DNA of 36,306 bases, from positions 1 to 36,306 of the forward strand of contig JANQLN010000089.1 of assembly GCA_028280575.1 (NCBI GenBank). Direction: 5' to 3'. The position numbers were made by a program, and so were the translations under genes. Of this stretch, positions 1 to 6,679 are shown one piece after another. The stretch's first letter is position 1, and the number at the start of each line of letters is the position of its first letter. Under the pieces are notes generated by a model. It was given only the letters and a program-made list of their open reading frames with translations. It was not told where the DNA came from and made no database searches. Source of the stretch: Clostridia bacterium. GTDB taxonomy: Bacteria > Bacillota > Clostridia > Acetivibrionales > STF1-152.

Positions 1-39
1 GAATTCCCCAAAGCCCTTATCCTCTTTTTTGCCGTCCAT
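1..39 (-). CDS. Start of an unidentified protein, cut by the window edge
   Basis: Only the first 13 codons are present, reading MDGKKEDKGFGEF. An ATG at 39-37 follows a strong GGAGGGG ribosome binding site with suitable spacing. The peptide is too short and too charged to assign to a family. Its importance is that it lies directly downstream of a promoter, a four-way-junction RNA and an intrinsic terminator on the same strand, so it is the gene controlled by that leader. Identifying it would suggest the ligand. The start is well supported; the function is unknown. Confidence 0.6.
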   Translation of the reverse strand, partial: MDGKKEDKGFGEF

Positions 40-80
40 ATATATTCCCCTCCAACTTTATTATTGAAGGAGAAAATTAA

Positions 81-125
81 AAAAGGCACACGCGCAGGTT
101 ATCTCTACCCACACATGTACCTTTT
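81..125 (-). terminator. Intrinsic terminator in the leader of the left-edge gene
   Basis: Read on the minus strand, 125-107 pairs with 99-81 over about 19 positions, including several G-U pairs, around the 7-nt loop at 106-100. The 3' arm runs into six U residues (84-79) and a further U-rich stretch. The hairpin sits between the structured RNA at 172-269 and the ribosome binding site of the gene starting at 39, so it would stop transcription before that gene. The G-U pairs are productive only in the minus-strand RNA, which fits this direction. Confidence 0.85.
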
Positions 126-179
126 AGAATGCCGTTGAAAATTTGAGCAAAATGTTTTATAATTAACATTCAAGGTTAC
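117..179 (-). promoter_or_regulatory. Predicted antiterminator helix
   Basis: In minus-strand RNA the segment 179-167 (GUAACCUU then GAAUG) can pair with 131-117 (CAUUC, three unpaired bases, then AAGGUAC). This gives 5 + 7 base pairs with one extra A. The helix uses the 3' strand of the aptamer base stem (179-172) and the 5' arm of the terminator (125-117), so it excludes both. It is the usual geometry of a transcriptional switch. If the base stem is stabilised, for example by ligand, the terminator forms, which predicts an OFF switch. The pairing is seen; the mechanism is inferred. Confidence 0.65.
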
Positions 180-269
180 TGTGGCAGCTATTAAGCTGCT
201 TGTGCGGTAGGTCTTAGCTACCTGCATGAATTCTCTGGTGCGTCAACACCAGGGAATCATGGTAACCTT
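172..269 (-). promoter_or_regulatory. Four-way-junction RNA, candidate riboswitch aptamer
   Basis: In minus-strand RNA four helices fold around one compact junction. P1 is 269-262 with 179-172 (8 bp). P2 is 260-247 with 240-226 (14 bp, one bulge, 6-nt loop). P3 is 225-218 with 210-204 (7 bp, bulged A, 7-nt loop). P4 is 199-194 with 189-184 (6 bp, 4-nt loop). The junction strands are very short: C261, nothing between P2 and P3, ACAA at 203-200 and CACA at 183-180. It starts about 15 nt after a predicted transcription start, and an antiterminator and terminator follow. I compared it from memory with the common riboswitch classes, including the four-way-junction NiCo class, and found no match. 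A protein-binding leader is an alternative. Confidence 0.7.
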
Positions 270-290
270 ATTTAATTTTCTCCATACAAT

Positions 291-319
291 ATTGTATAAA
301 AAACCAAGGAAAATTGCAA
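291..319 (-). promoter_or_regulatory. Sigma-A promoter of the structured leader
   Basis: On the minus strand TTGCAA (319-314) and TACAAT (296-291) are separated by exactly 17 nt, so transcription should start near 284. The -10 box lies inside a 14-bp perfect palindrome at 284-297. The -35 box lies in a weak 8-bp hairpin (310-317 with 329-336) that could also end transcription of the upstream acyltransferase gene. Position and orientation fit the leader at 172-269. Confidence 0.7.
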
Positions 320-354
320 CAATTTATGGCAATTTTTTAGAAAATTTTTATTGA

Positions 355-999
355 CTAAGAATCAAAATTCATAATTTTTGACGGCCTGCACATGACTGCA
401 TGGAGGGCGGGAACATCCGAACCGACTACCGCTCCCATGCTTATTCTGGCTTCGTCGCCTATATTGGCTTTTTCCATTATAACTGAATTGGAGCCTACAA
501 TGACTTTTTTCCCCACAGTAACATTACCTGCTATTATGCTGTTTACAAGGCAGGAAGAAAAGTCCCCTATTTTTGCGTCATGTGCTATAACAGCTCTCAT
601 ATTTATAAAAACATGCCTTCCAAGTGATGCATTAACGGAAACAATACTGTCTATCCCAAGTATTGTCCCCTCTCCAATGCTTGTTCCCTTCGATATTTTG
701 CATGTGGGATGTATGACCACAGGGAACCTGGGTGAATACCTGATTATTTTACCCAGCATCTTTTCCCTGGCAGCCGGTGCACCTGCTGCAATTATAACAT
801 TTGCACCCGGTGAAAAAGCTTCAAGCCTTTCGTGTGTCCCCAGTACTTCATATCCGTTTACACACCCGCCCGGATTTTCAGTTATATCATCCAGGTACCC
901 AATAATGTTCCATTTTTTTTTCAGGGAATTTATATCTTCCAATATTTGCACCACTTCCCGGGCAAGCCCTCCCGAACCGTAAATTATAACATCCCTCAT
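355..999 (-). CDS. PglD/NeuD-family sugar acyltransferase
   Basis: This 214-residue protein has the two-part build of the PglD/NeuD family. An N-terminal Rossmann-like segment opens with IIYGSGGLAREV (about 5-16). A left-handed beta-helix of hexapeptide repeats covers roughly residues 95-200 and would bind acetyl-CoA. Family members N-acetylate UDP- or dTDP-amino sugars in the cytoplasm. It is the last gene of the minus-strand glycan set, 100 bp after the aminotransferase, and pairs naturally with that enzyme: amination, then acylation of the same sugar. The AGGAGG touching the ATG is too close to act; the GGGGGC a few bases further up is the better ribosome binding site. The acyl donor and exact sugar are inferred. 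Confidence 0.8.
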   Translation of the reverse strand: MRDVIIYGSGGLAREVVQILEDINSLKKKWNIIGYLDDITENPGGCVNGYEVLGTHERLEAFSPGANVIIAAGAPAAREKMLGKIIRYSPRFPVVIHPTCKISKGTSIGEGTILGIDSIVSVNASLGRHVFINMRAVIAHDAKIGDFSSCLVNSIIAGNVTVGKKVIVGSNSVIMEKANIGDEARISMGAVVGSDVPALHAVMCRPSKIMNFDS

Positions 1000-1100
1000 C
1001 CTCCTGCCCCCTTGATATTGAGTTTGAATTTTTTTCCATATAAGCGTTTTTCATTATGATTTTTTTATGGAACATGCTCTTTACCTGAAATTCTTATATA

Positions 1101-2240
1101 TTAAAGCTTATGGGCCCTTCCTTTAATGTAGCTGATAATGCTGCAAATCCTCTCTGCAAAAGCTGTATCCATCCTGCCGTGCAGGGGGAGGGCAAGCACC
1201 TCTTCCGACACTGCTTGGGCAACACTCAAGGGTCTTTTTTGCAGTGAGCCGTAGCATTTGAAGTTGCTGCACAGAGGATAAAAATACCTTCTGGAAAACA
1301 CGTTATACTTTTTCAATTCTTCATATACTTCATCCCTTGTTAAACCATATTCCCCTTTATTTATTCTTATTACAAAATATGAATAATTATGAACTACACC
1401 GGGTATGTCCCTGTTAAATTTAATTCCTCCAATGCCCTTTAAAATATTTCTGTAAATATTTGTTATTTTTCCTCTTGCCTCAATTTCCCTTCCGATTTTC
1501 TCCAGCAGCAGTATTCCGATTGCAGATTGCAGCTCATTGAGCTTGCCGTTTATACCCGGCTCCTGCACATCTGATTCGCTTCTAAACCCAAAATTTTTAA
1601 GAATATCCGCCCGTATTTTCAAGTCCTGCTTACCAAAGGCTAACGCTCCCCCTTCTATGGTGTTATAAACCTTTGTGGCATGAAGGCTGAACATGGAAGC
1701 ATCTCCAAAGCTCCCTATGGATTTTCCTTCAATAGATACTCCAAATGCATGCGCGGCATCATATATTACTTTTAAACGGTGCCTGCGGGCAATTTTATCA
1801 ATAGCCTCAACATTACAGGGAGTGCCAAAAACGTGCACAGGAAGAAGGGCAGCGGTATCTTTTGTTACCAGCTCTTCTATTTTCCCGGGATCAATATTCA
1901 TACTTTCATTCTCAATATCACAAAATACGGGTTTGATATTGTTCCATGCCAATGCGTGGGGTGTGGCGGCAAAAGTAAAGGGTGTGGTTATCACTTCACC
2001 TCCAAGGTTTAATGCCCGGCAGGCTATTTGCAGGGCAGCGGTTCCATTTGAAAAAAGGGATAAATGCTTTACTTTCAAAAAATCTGCAAGTTTTTTTTCA
2101 AGGGTCCTGCACATTATCCCATTATTTGTAACTTGCTTGCTTTCCCATATCTTCTTAAATATTGCGGCTGTATCACCTATTGGGGGCAGCAGCGGTTCGG
2201 TTATATAAACAGGTGCTTTAAAAGGTTTGGGCTGTAACAT
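1101..2240 (-). CDS. DegT/DnrJ/EryC1-family PLP sugar aminotransferase
   Basis: This is a full-length fold-type I aminotransferase of the DegT/DnrJ/EryC1/StrS family. Members aminate keto-sugar nucleotides with glutamate as donor. The PLP lysine is in the motif SLHATKVYNTIEGG, SNGTAALQIA binds the cofactor phosphate, and YDAAHAFG carries the PLP-ring aspartate. I chose the ATG at 2240 (379 residues) because GAGGG lies 8 nt upstream of it; the frame stays open to a GTG at 2249 that overlaps this site. With RmlA and RmlB nearby the likely substrate is dTDP-4-keto-6-deoxyglucose, or an isomer, giving an amino-dideoxyhexose. The C3 versus C4 position cannot be read from sequence. Confidence 0.88.
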   Translation of the reverse strand: MLQPKPFKAPVYITEPLLPPIGDTAAIFKKIWESKQVTNNGIMCRTLEKKLADFLKVKHLSLFSNGTAALQIACRALNLGGEVITTPFTFAATPHALAWNNIKPVFCDIENESMNIDPGKIEELVTKDTAALLPVHVFGTPCNVEAIDKIARRHRLKVIYDAAHAFGVSIEGKSIGSFGDASMFSLHATKVYNTIEGGALAFGKQDLKIRADILKNFGFRSESDVQEPGINGKLNELQSAIGILLLEKIGREIEARGKITNIYRNILKGIGGIKFNRDIPGVVHNYSYFVIRINKGEYGLTRDEVYEELKKYNVFSRRYFYPLCSNFKCYGSLQKRPLSVAQAVSEEVLALPLHGRMDTAFAERICSIISYIKGRAHKL

Positions 2241-2285
2241 AAAAATCACCCTCGCATAATCCTGTGCCTTTACAGCACATATTGC

Positions 2286-3161
2286 TTAATTTGAAAATCT
2301 TATATAATAGTTAAAATTTTCTTCCATACTATTTTTGCAGCGGGTACAATCTGCTTTGGCGTCATGAACCGAAGCGCAATATGGACCTCTTTTTCCATTT
2401 GTTAATTCCTCTAAATATTTTGTATACTTTAGCTTATACTTTTTTTTAAATTGTGTATTAATATAATACTTATCTCTTAAGGAAATACATCCGGGATAAT
2501 TATCATCTCTTATCCTGCAGTGTTTGGCGTATTTGCATTCACTGCATTTAAAAGCCTGGTCCTGGCTGATTTCTACTGACGGTAAAAAGCCTGCCGTAAA
2601 GGGTGTGTAATTCATAACCCTGTAAGTCATTTCAACATCACCCATATATGTTTCCTCACACCAGTAACCGAGCCGGTTAAAAACCTGCGGGCGAAAGCAT
2701 TGGAAGCATCCCTCAAGATACCCCTTGTGTATTTGCAGATAGCTTGACCCGTTCTTTTCATGGATGGTCAGGGGACTTTTATACCTTTTATAATAATCCT
2801 TATTTACGGCTCCCAGAAGCCCGGCCTCGGGAAATGTGTTAAAAGCCTCAAGAAAATTATTGAGCCACGGTTTGGTGATTATATTGACATCATTGTCAAT
2901 GGTGATAAAAAACTGGCCTTCCTTTCTTTTCGACAGGTTATAGTTAACCGCATAAATTTGTCCCCTGTTTACGGAAAATCTTGTCCTACTCTTAATTCGC
3001 CTGTCTTTAAGCCCGCAAATATACTTCCATGTATCATCCCCGGAATTATTATCAACAATATGGAGCTCAAACTCATCCTTATTATCCAAAAGTGAATTTA
3101 AATTTTTTATTGTTAATCCCAGCCTGTTCCAGGTAACATAACTGACAAAGGGCGGCCTCAT
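2286..3161 (-). CDS. Family-2-like glycosyltransferase with Cys-rich insert (second of tandem pair)
   Basis: The 291-residue protein has a GT-A fold: an N-terminal nucleotide-binding beta strand (FELHIVDNNSGDD, about 31-43) and a DXD-type metal site DND at 89-91. It has no signal peptide or membrane segment. It is clearly a duplicate of the gene at 3171-4073: both open MRPPF, both contain FELHI, and both end in an ENFNYY tail. An unusual conserved cysteine cluster follows the catalytic core (Cys206, 209, 215, 225), then YCASVHD (Cys262) and, only here, Cys272 and Cys275. The ribosome binding site AGGGTGG overlaps the stop of the preceding gene, so the two are probably coupled. Acceptor and donor are unknown; a dTDP-amino sugar is a reasonable guess. 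Confidence 0.8.
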   Translation of the reverse strand: MRPPFVSYVTWNRLGLTIKNLNSLLDNKDEFELHIVDNNSGDDTWKYICGLKDRRIKSRTRFSVNRGQIYAVNYNLSKRKEGQFFITIDNDVNIITKPWLNNFLEAFNTFPEAGLLGAVNKDYYKRYKSPLTIHEKNGSSYLQIHKGYLEGCFQCFRPQVFNRLGYWCEETYMGDVEMTYRVMNYTPFTAGFLPSVEISQDQAFKCSECKYAKHCRIRDDNYPGCISLRDKYYINTQFKKKYKLKYTKYLEELTNGKRGPYCASVHDAKADCTRCKNSMEENFNYYIRFSN

Positions 3162-3170
3162 TTTTCCACC

Positions 3171-4073
3171 CTAGTTTGAATTTGCAAGGTAATAGTTGAA
3201 GTTCTCCTGTGCCCATTCAAGGTTATATACATGGCTCTTGATTGACTGGGGATCGTGTATTGAGGCGCAGTAGGCAGTTCTTTTTCCGCTTTTCAGCTCT
3301 TCAAAAAATTCTATGAACTTCCATCTAAAGGCCCCGGCAAACAATTCATTTTTGTAACGCACAGCATGCTCGACAAAGCAGTTATAACCCAATCTGCCTA
3401 AAAAACGGCAATAATTTTTGCCGGTACACTCCTCGCAGGGTATACTCTGCAGCTGGTCGATTTCTACAGTTTCAATAAAGCCTGCGTTATAACCGGTATA
3501 ATGTGTTATTCTTGCAGAAAGCTCCGCATCTCCATAATAGCATTCTTCATTCCAGTAGCCCATTACGTCTATCAGCTCCGGGCGCAGGCATTGCAAGCTT
3601 CCCGGAACAAAATCCATGGGGGTCAATATGTTTGCATTTTTAAGTTTCAGATAACTAATATTATTTTGTCTGCAAGGTATTACCTCCGGCAGGTAATTAG
3701 GATAGGGATTTCCTCTTGGAACCCCTAAAAGCCCCACATCGCCGAATGCATCAAAAACATCCATAAAGTGTTTTATCCATCCTTTGGTCTTTACGTTCAC
3801 ATCACTGTCCACAGTAATAAAATATTGATCCTTCTCCCTTTTTGTCAGGTTTAGGTTAACCGCATATATTGGCCCATAATTATTGGGCATCCTCAACTTT
3901 GCTTTAATTCTCGGATCGTTTACCGATTGAATGTATTCCCATGTCCCGTCAGATGAATTACTGTCAATTATATGCAGCTCAAACTCTTCATTATTATCTA
4001 ATAGAGCACGCAGGTTACGTGCGGTCAAACCCAGTCTGTTAAAAGTCAAAAAGCTTATAAAAGGCGGTCTCAT
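3171..4073 (-). CDS. Family-2-like glycosyltransferase with Cys-rich insert (first of tandem pair)
   Basis: At 300 residues this is the paralogue of the downstream gene. It has the same MRPPF start, FELHIIDSNSSDG nucleotide-binding strand and DXD site (DSD, 89-91). The cysteine pattern is Cys213, 216, 222, 232 followed by YCASIHD (Cys269). The spacing C-x2-C-x5-C-x9-C matches its neighbour apart from filler residues, which suggests a bound metal rather than chance. AAGGAG lies 6-7 nt before the ATG. It is the first gene of the minus-strand set and diverges from rmlA across a 145-bp spacer with an inverted repeat. It probably adds a sugar to an envelope glycan or glycoprotein. Confidence 0.8.
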   Translation of the reverse strand: MRPPFISFLTFNRLGLTARNLRALLDNNEEFELHIIDSNSSDGTWEYIQSVNDPRIKAKLRMPNNYGPIYAVNLNLTKREKDQYFITVDSDVNVKTKGWIKHFMDVFDAFGDVGLLGVPRGNPYPNYLPEVIPCRQNNISYLKLKNANILTPMDFVPGSLQCLRPELIDVMGYWNEECYYGDAELSARITHYTGYNAGFIETVEIDQLQSIPCEECTGKNYCRFLGRLGYNCFVEHAVRYKNELFAGAFRWKFIEFFEELKSGKRTAYCASIHDPQSIKSHVYNLEWAQENFNYYLANSN

Positions 4074-4110
4074 AAAAATCTCCTTAACATTAATATTTTA
4101 TCCACTAATA

Positions 4111-4144
4111 TTTTATGTAACTAAAAAAATAGTGTTACATAAAA
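4111..4144. repeat. Inverted repeat between divergent glycan operons
   Basis: TTTTATGTAAC (4111-4121) and its exact reverse complement (4134-4144) flank a 12-nt A/T-rich spacer. The repeat lies about midway between the divergent glycosyltransferase and rmlA genes, so it could be an operator serving both directions. The core GTTACATA also occurs at 7406-7413 and 7513-7520, upstream of the Cys-rich protein gene. There is no U-run, so a terminator is unlikely. Confidence 0.45.
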
Positions 4145-4218
4145 ACATCTGCCGGATAATGCACTTTTATACACATTTATAAATATTATATTAGTAGACA
4201 TAATAATGGAGGTATAAC

Positions 4219-5238
4219 ATGAAAGCACTTATTTTAAGCGGGGGATCGGGTACACGTTTAAGGCCCATAACTTTTTCAAGCCCAAAGCAGCTTTTACCAA
4301 TAGCCAATAAGCCCATAATATTTTATCTGATTGAGAAAATAGCAAATGCAGGTATCCGGGATATCGGTATTATTGTGGGTGACACTTCCGACGAAATAAT
4401 GGCGGCAATCGGAAACGGCCAAAAATGGAATGTCAATATAACATATATCCACCAGTCATACCCACTGGGGCTTGCCCATGCTGTAAAAACGGCACAGGAC
4501 TTTATTGAAAACAGCAAATTTATTATGCTTTTGGGTGACAACCTTTTTTCAATGGAGCTTGGCCCTATAATCCAAAATTTTGACAGCAGCAGCTTCAATT
4601 CATCTCTTCTGCTTCATAAGCTTGAAGACCCTTCCGGATTTGGAGTTGCAGAGGTTAAAAACAAAAAGATAGTGAGGCTTTTGGAAAAACCGGCAAACTA
4701 TGTAAGCAACCTTATCATAACAGGTGTATATTTGTTTGACAAAAACATTTTTCCCGCAATAGACCAAATTACCCCTTCCAAAAGGGGTGAGCTGGAAATC
4801 ACCGATGCTATCCAATCCATGCTGGAAAATGGGAAAAACATCTCCTTTGAAATAACAGAGGGCTGGTGGAAAGACACGGGCACACTAAAAGACCTGCTTA
4901 AAGCCAATGAGCTTGTATTGTCAGGCCCGGTAAAGCATGAAGCAGTTATTAAAAACAATGTAATAGAAAATAGTACAATAAGCAATTATGTAATTATAGG
5001 AAAAAACTGCAGACTGTTAAACTCCTATATTGGCCCGTATACATCAATAGGCGATAACACTTTTATAAACAATTGCAGCATTGAAAACAGCATATTGCTG
5101 GAGGGCTCCCGGCTTAAGGACATAAAAGGCAAAATAAGCAGCAGTCTCATAGGAAAAAATTCAAGGATTACAGGATTAAAAAAGCAATCACCCGATATCA
5201 GCTTTTTTGTGGGGGATAACACTGAAATATATCTATAG
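4219..5238 (+). CDS. rmlA: Glucose-1-phosphate thymidylyltransferase, long form (RmlA)
   Basis: The enzyme joins glucose-1-phosphate and dTTP to give dTDP-glucose, the first step of dTDP-deoxysugar synthesis. The nucleotidyltransferase signature LSGGSGTRLRPIT (about 6-18) is intact, followed by SPKQLLPIANKP. At 339 residues it exceeds the roughly 290 of classical RmlA. The extra C-terminus (about 240-339) has hexapeptide-like repeats expected to form a beta-helix, as in the long StrD-like class. GGAGG lies 6 nt before the ATG. The stop overlaps the ribosome binding site of rmlB, so the two are co-transcribed and probably coupled. I am sure of the activity class; thymidylyl rather than uridylyl specificity rests on similarity and on the rmlB neighbour. 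Confidence 0.9.
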   Translation: MKALILSGGSGTRLRPITFSSPKQLLPIANKPIIFYLIEKIANAGIRDIGIIVGDTSDEIMAAIGNGQKWNVNITYIHQSYPLGLAHAVKTAQDFIENSKFIMLLGDNLFSMELGPIIQNFDSSSFNSSLLLHKLEDPSGFGVAEVKNKKIVRLLEKPANYVSNLIITGVYLFDKNIFPAIDQITPSKRGELEITDAIQSMLENGKNISFEITEGWWKDTGTLKDLLKANELVLSGPVKHEAVIKNNVIENSTISNYVIIGKNCRLLNSYIGPYTSIGDNTFINNCSIENSILLEGSRLKDIKGKISSSLIGKNSRITGLKKQSPDISFFVGDNTEIYL

Positions 5239-5247
5239 GAGGTAAAA

Positions 5248-6246
5248 ATGATGAGAGTTATTTTAGTAACAGGCGGGTGTGGATTTATTGGAAGCAATTT
5301 TATAAATTATTTTATAAAACGTAACAAAAACTATATAGTAGTTAATATGGATAAGCTAACCTATGCGGGAAACACCAAAAATTTAACAAGCTTAAAAAAC
5401 AATCCGCGTTATCACTTCATCAAAGGAGATATTTGTAATCATGAGCTCGTAAATTACGTCATGAAACGTTACAGGCCCAATCATATCTTGAATTTTGCGG
5501 CTGAGAGCCATGTGGACAGGAGCATTAACAGGCCCTCCCTATTTGCCCAGACAAACATAATGGGCACACTGACTTTGCTGGAAAGTGCAAGAAATTACTG
5601 GCGCACCGGCAGGTACAGCAGGAAAAACAGGTTCCTCCAGGTTTCGACCGATGAAGTATACGGCAGTACAAAAAACAGCAAAGATTTCTTTATGGAAGAA
5701 TCAAACCTTCTTCCGAACAGTCCCTACTCGGCTTCCAAAGCCAGTGCGGACCTGATGGTAAGGGCATATGGAAAGACATTCGGCATACCCGTAATAACCA
5801 CCAGATGCTGCAACAATTACGGGCCTTATCAAAATGCGGAGAAATTCATACCTAAATGTATTACCAATGCATTGAAAAATGAATCCATACCCTTATATGG
5901 GGACGGTTTAAATATAAGAGAATGGATTTATGTCCAGGACCACTGCACCGCTTTGATACGTGCGCTGTTTTATGGAAAACCCGGAGAAATATATAACATA
6001 GGCTCAGGAGAGGAAGCAGCAAACATTTATATTGTGAAAAAGATATTAAAGCTTTTGAAAAAGCCCGAAAGCTTGATCAAGATGGTTAAAGACAGGCCGG
6101 CCCACGACAGGAGATACGCGCTGAACAGCTATAAGGCAATCAGCAATTTCAAGTGGAGCCCCAGGCAAACACTGGACGAAGGATTAAAGAGCACCGTTAA
6201 TTGGTATATGCAAAATGAGGATTGGTGGACAGAGAAAGGACCGTAA
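5248..6246 (+). CDS. rmlB: dTDP-glucose 4,6-dehydratase (RmlB)
   Basis: This is an extended short-chain dehydrogenase that converts dTDP-glucose to dTDP-4-keto-6-deoxyglucose with bound NAD. Visible features are the Rossmann motif GGCGFIGSN (9-17), the catalytic STDEVYG (133-139, including Thr134, Asp135 and Glu136) and YSASK (Tyr160, Lys164). At 332 residues the length is normal. GGAGG precedes the ATG by 5-6 nt, and a second ATG follows at once. No rmlC or rmlD is visible, so the keto-sugar here more likely goes to the aminotransferase on the other strand than to rhamnose, unless rmlCD lie elsewhere. Confidence 0.95.
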   Translation: MMRVILVTGGCGFIGSNFINYFIKRNKNYIVVNMDKLTYAGNTKNLTSLKNNPRYHFIKGDICNHELVNYVMKRYRPNHILNFAAESHVDRSINRPSLFAQTNIMGTLTLLESARNYWRTGRYSRKNRFLQVSTDEVYGSTKNSKDFFMEESNLLPNSPYSASKASADLMVRAYGKTFGIPVITTRCCNNYGPYQNAEKFIPKCITNALKNESIPLYGDGLNIREWIYVQDHCTALIRALFYGKPGEIYNIGSGEEAANIYIVKKILKLLKKPESLIKMVKDRPAHDRRYALNSYKAISNFKWSPRQTLDEGLKSTVNWYMQNEDWWTEKGP

Positions 6247-6272
6247 CAAATAATTACGGTCCCTTTTTTTTT
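6238..6272 (+). terminator. Terminator of the rmlAB operon, overlapping the rmlB stop
   Basis: GGACCGTAA (6238-6246) pairs perfectly with 6254-6262 around a 7-nt loop and is followed by CC and nine T residues. The rmlB TAA stop forms the last three bases of the 5' arm. The opposite strand has a shorter U-rich tail, so it may also help to stop the convergent gene at 6289. Confidence 0.9.
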
Positions 6273-6288
6273 ATAAATAACGGATATT

Positions 6289-6558
6289 TCACTTTTGTGC
6301 CCTTATACATGTATACACAGCCCTATCTGGAAACAGTGTTTCTTCAAAAACCTTCCATCCGTATAATCCCGACCTTGATAAAACGGCTATGGCCAGGTTT
6401 AGATTGACGCTGTCAACTTTTATACCCATGTTACATAAATCAACCATGATCTCTCTTGGCATATATGCAATTTCACATGGAATACCGGCGGCCTTCATTC
6501 TCTGCTCCAGTAAAAAAGCCTGGGAACGTGCCAGTAAAACAATGTAATAGTATTTCAT
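6289..6558 (-). CDS. DUF3343-like small protein
   Basis: This 89-residue soluble protein resembles the DUF3343 family (sometimes annotated as putative Se/S carrier-like). It has a beta strand (YYYIVLLARS), a helix with AFLLEQRMKAAGI, then PCEIAYMPREI and a Cys-containing loop (DLCNMGIKV) where many members have SCG. The exact function of the family is not established. GGGAG lies 8 nt before the ATG. It is convergent with rmlB and separated from the upstream Cys-rich gene by a terminator. Assignment is by overall pattern only. Confidence 0.6.
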   Translation of the reverse strand: MKYYYIVLLARSQAFLLEQRMKAAGIPCEIAYMPREIMVDLCNMGIKVDSVNLNLAIAVLSRSGLYGWKVFEETLFPDRAVYTCIRAQK

Positions 6559-6578
6559 TGGATATCTCCCTTAGTTAA

Positions 6579-6625
6579 AAAATATGGAACTGCACCAGGG
6601 GGGTTAAAGCACAGTTCCATATTTT
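6579..6625 (-). terminator. Terminator after the Cys-rich protein gene
   Basis: AAAATATGGAACTG (6579-6592) pairs with 6612-6625 over 14 bp around a 19-nt loop. On the minus strand the stem ends in a run of six U, about 55 nt beyond the stop of the gene at 6680. The A-rich flank on the other side makes it partly bidirectional. Confidence 0.75.
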
Positions 6626-6679
6626 AAATCCCTGAAGAGTTAAATTAATACTCCTCTTTACCCTTACTTCCCTGCATTT

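Noticed and set aside
172-269. tRNA-like cloverleaf
   Set aside because: Arm lengths, loops and the missing CCA, T-loop and D-loop signatures exclude a tRNA; the promoter, antiterminator and terminator point to a leader.
172-269. NiCo (czcD) riboswitch, also a four-way junction
   Set aside because: The long conserved purine-rich strand after P1 that I recall for that class is absent; here P1 and P2 are almost directly stacked. The comparison was from memory, so an Infernal run is still needed.
172-269. Integron attC site
   Set aside because: The outer arms run GGTTAC...GTAACC instead of the attC RYYYAAC...GTTRRRY order, and there is no integrase or cassette context.
392-982. Long plus-strand frame opposite the acyltransferase gene
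   Set aside because: No ribosome binding site or recognisable domain; the minus-strand frame has a clear PglD/NeuD pattern.
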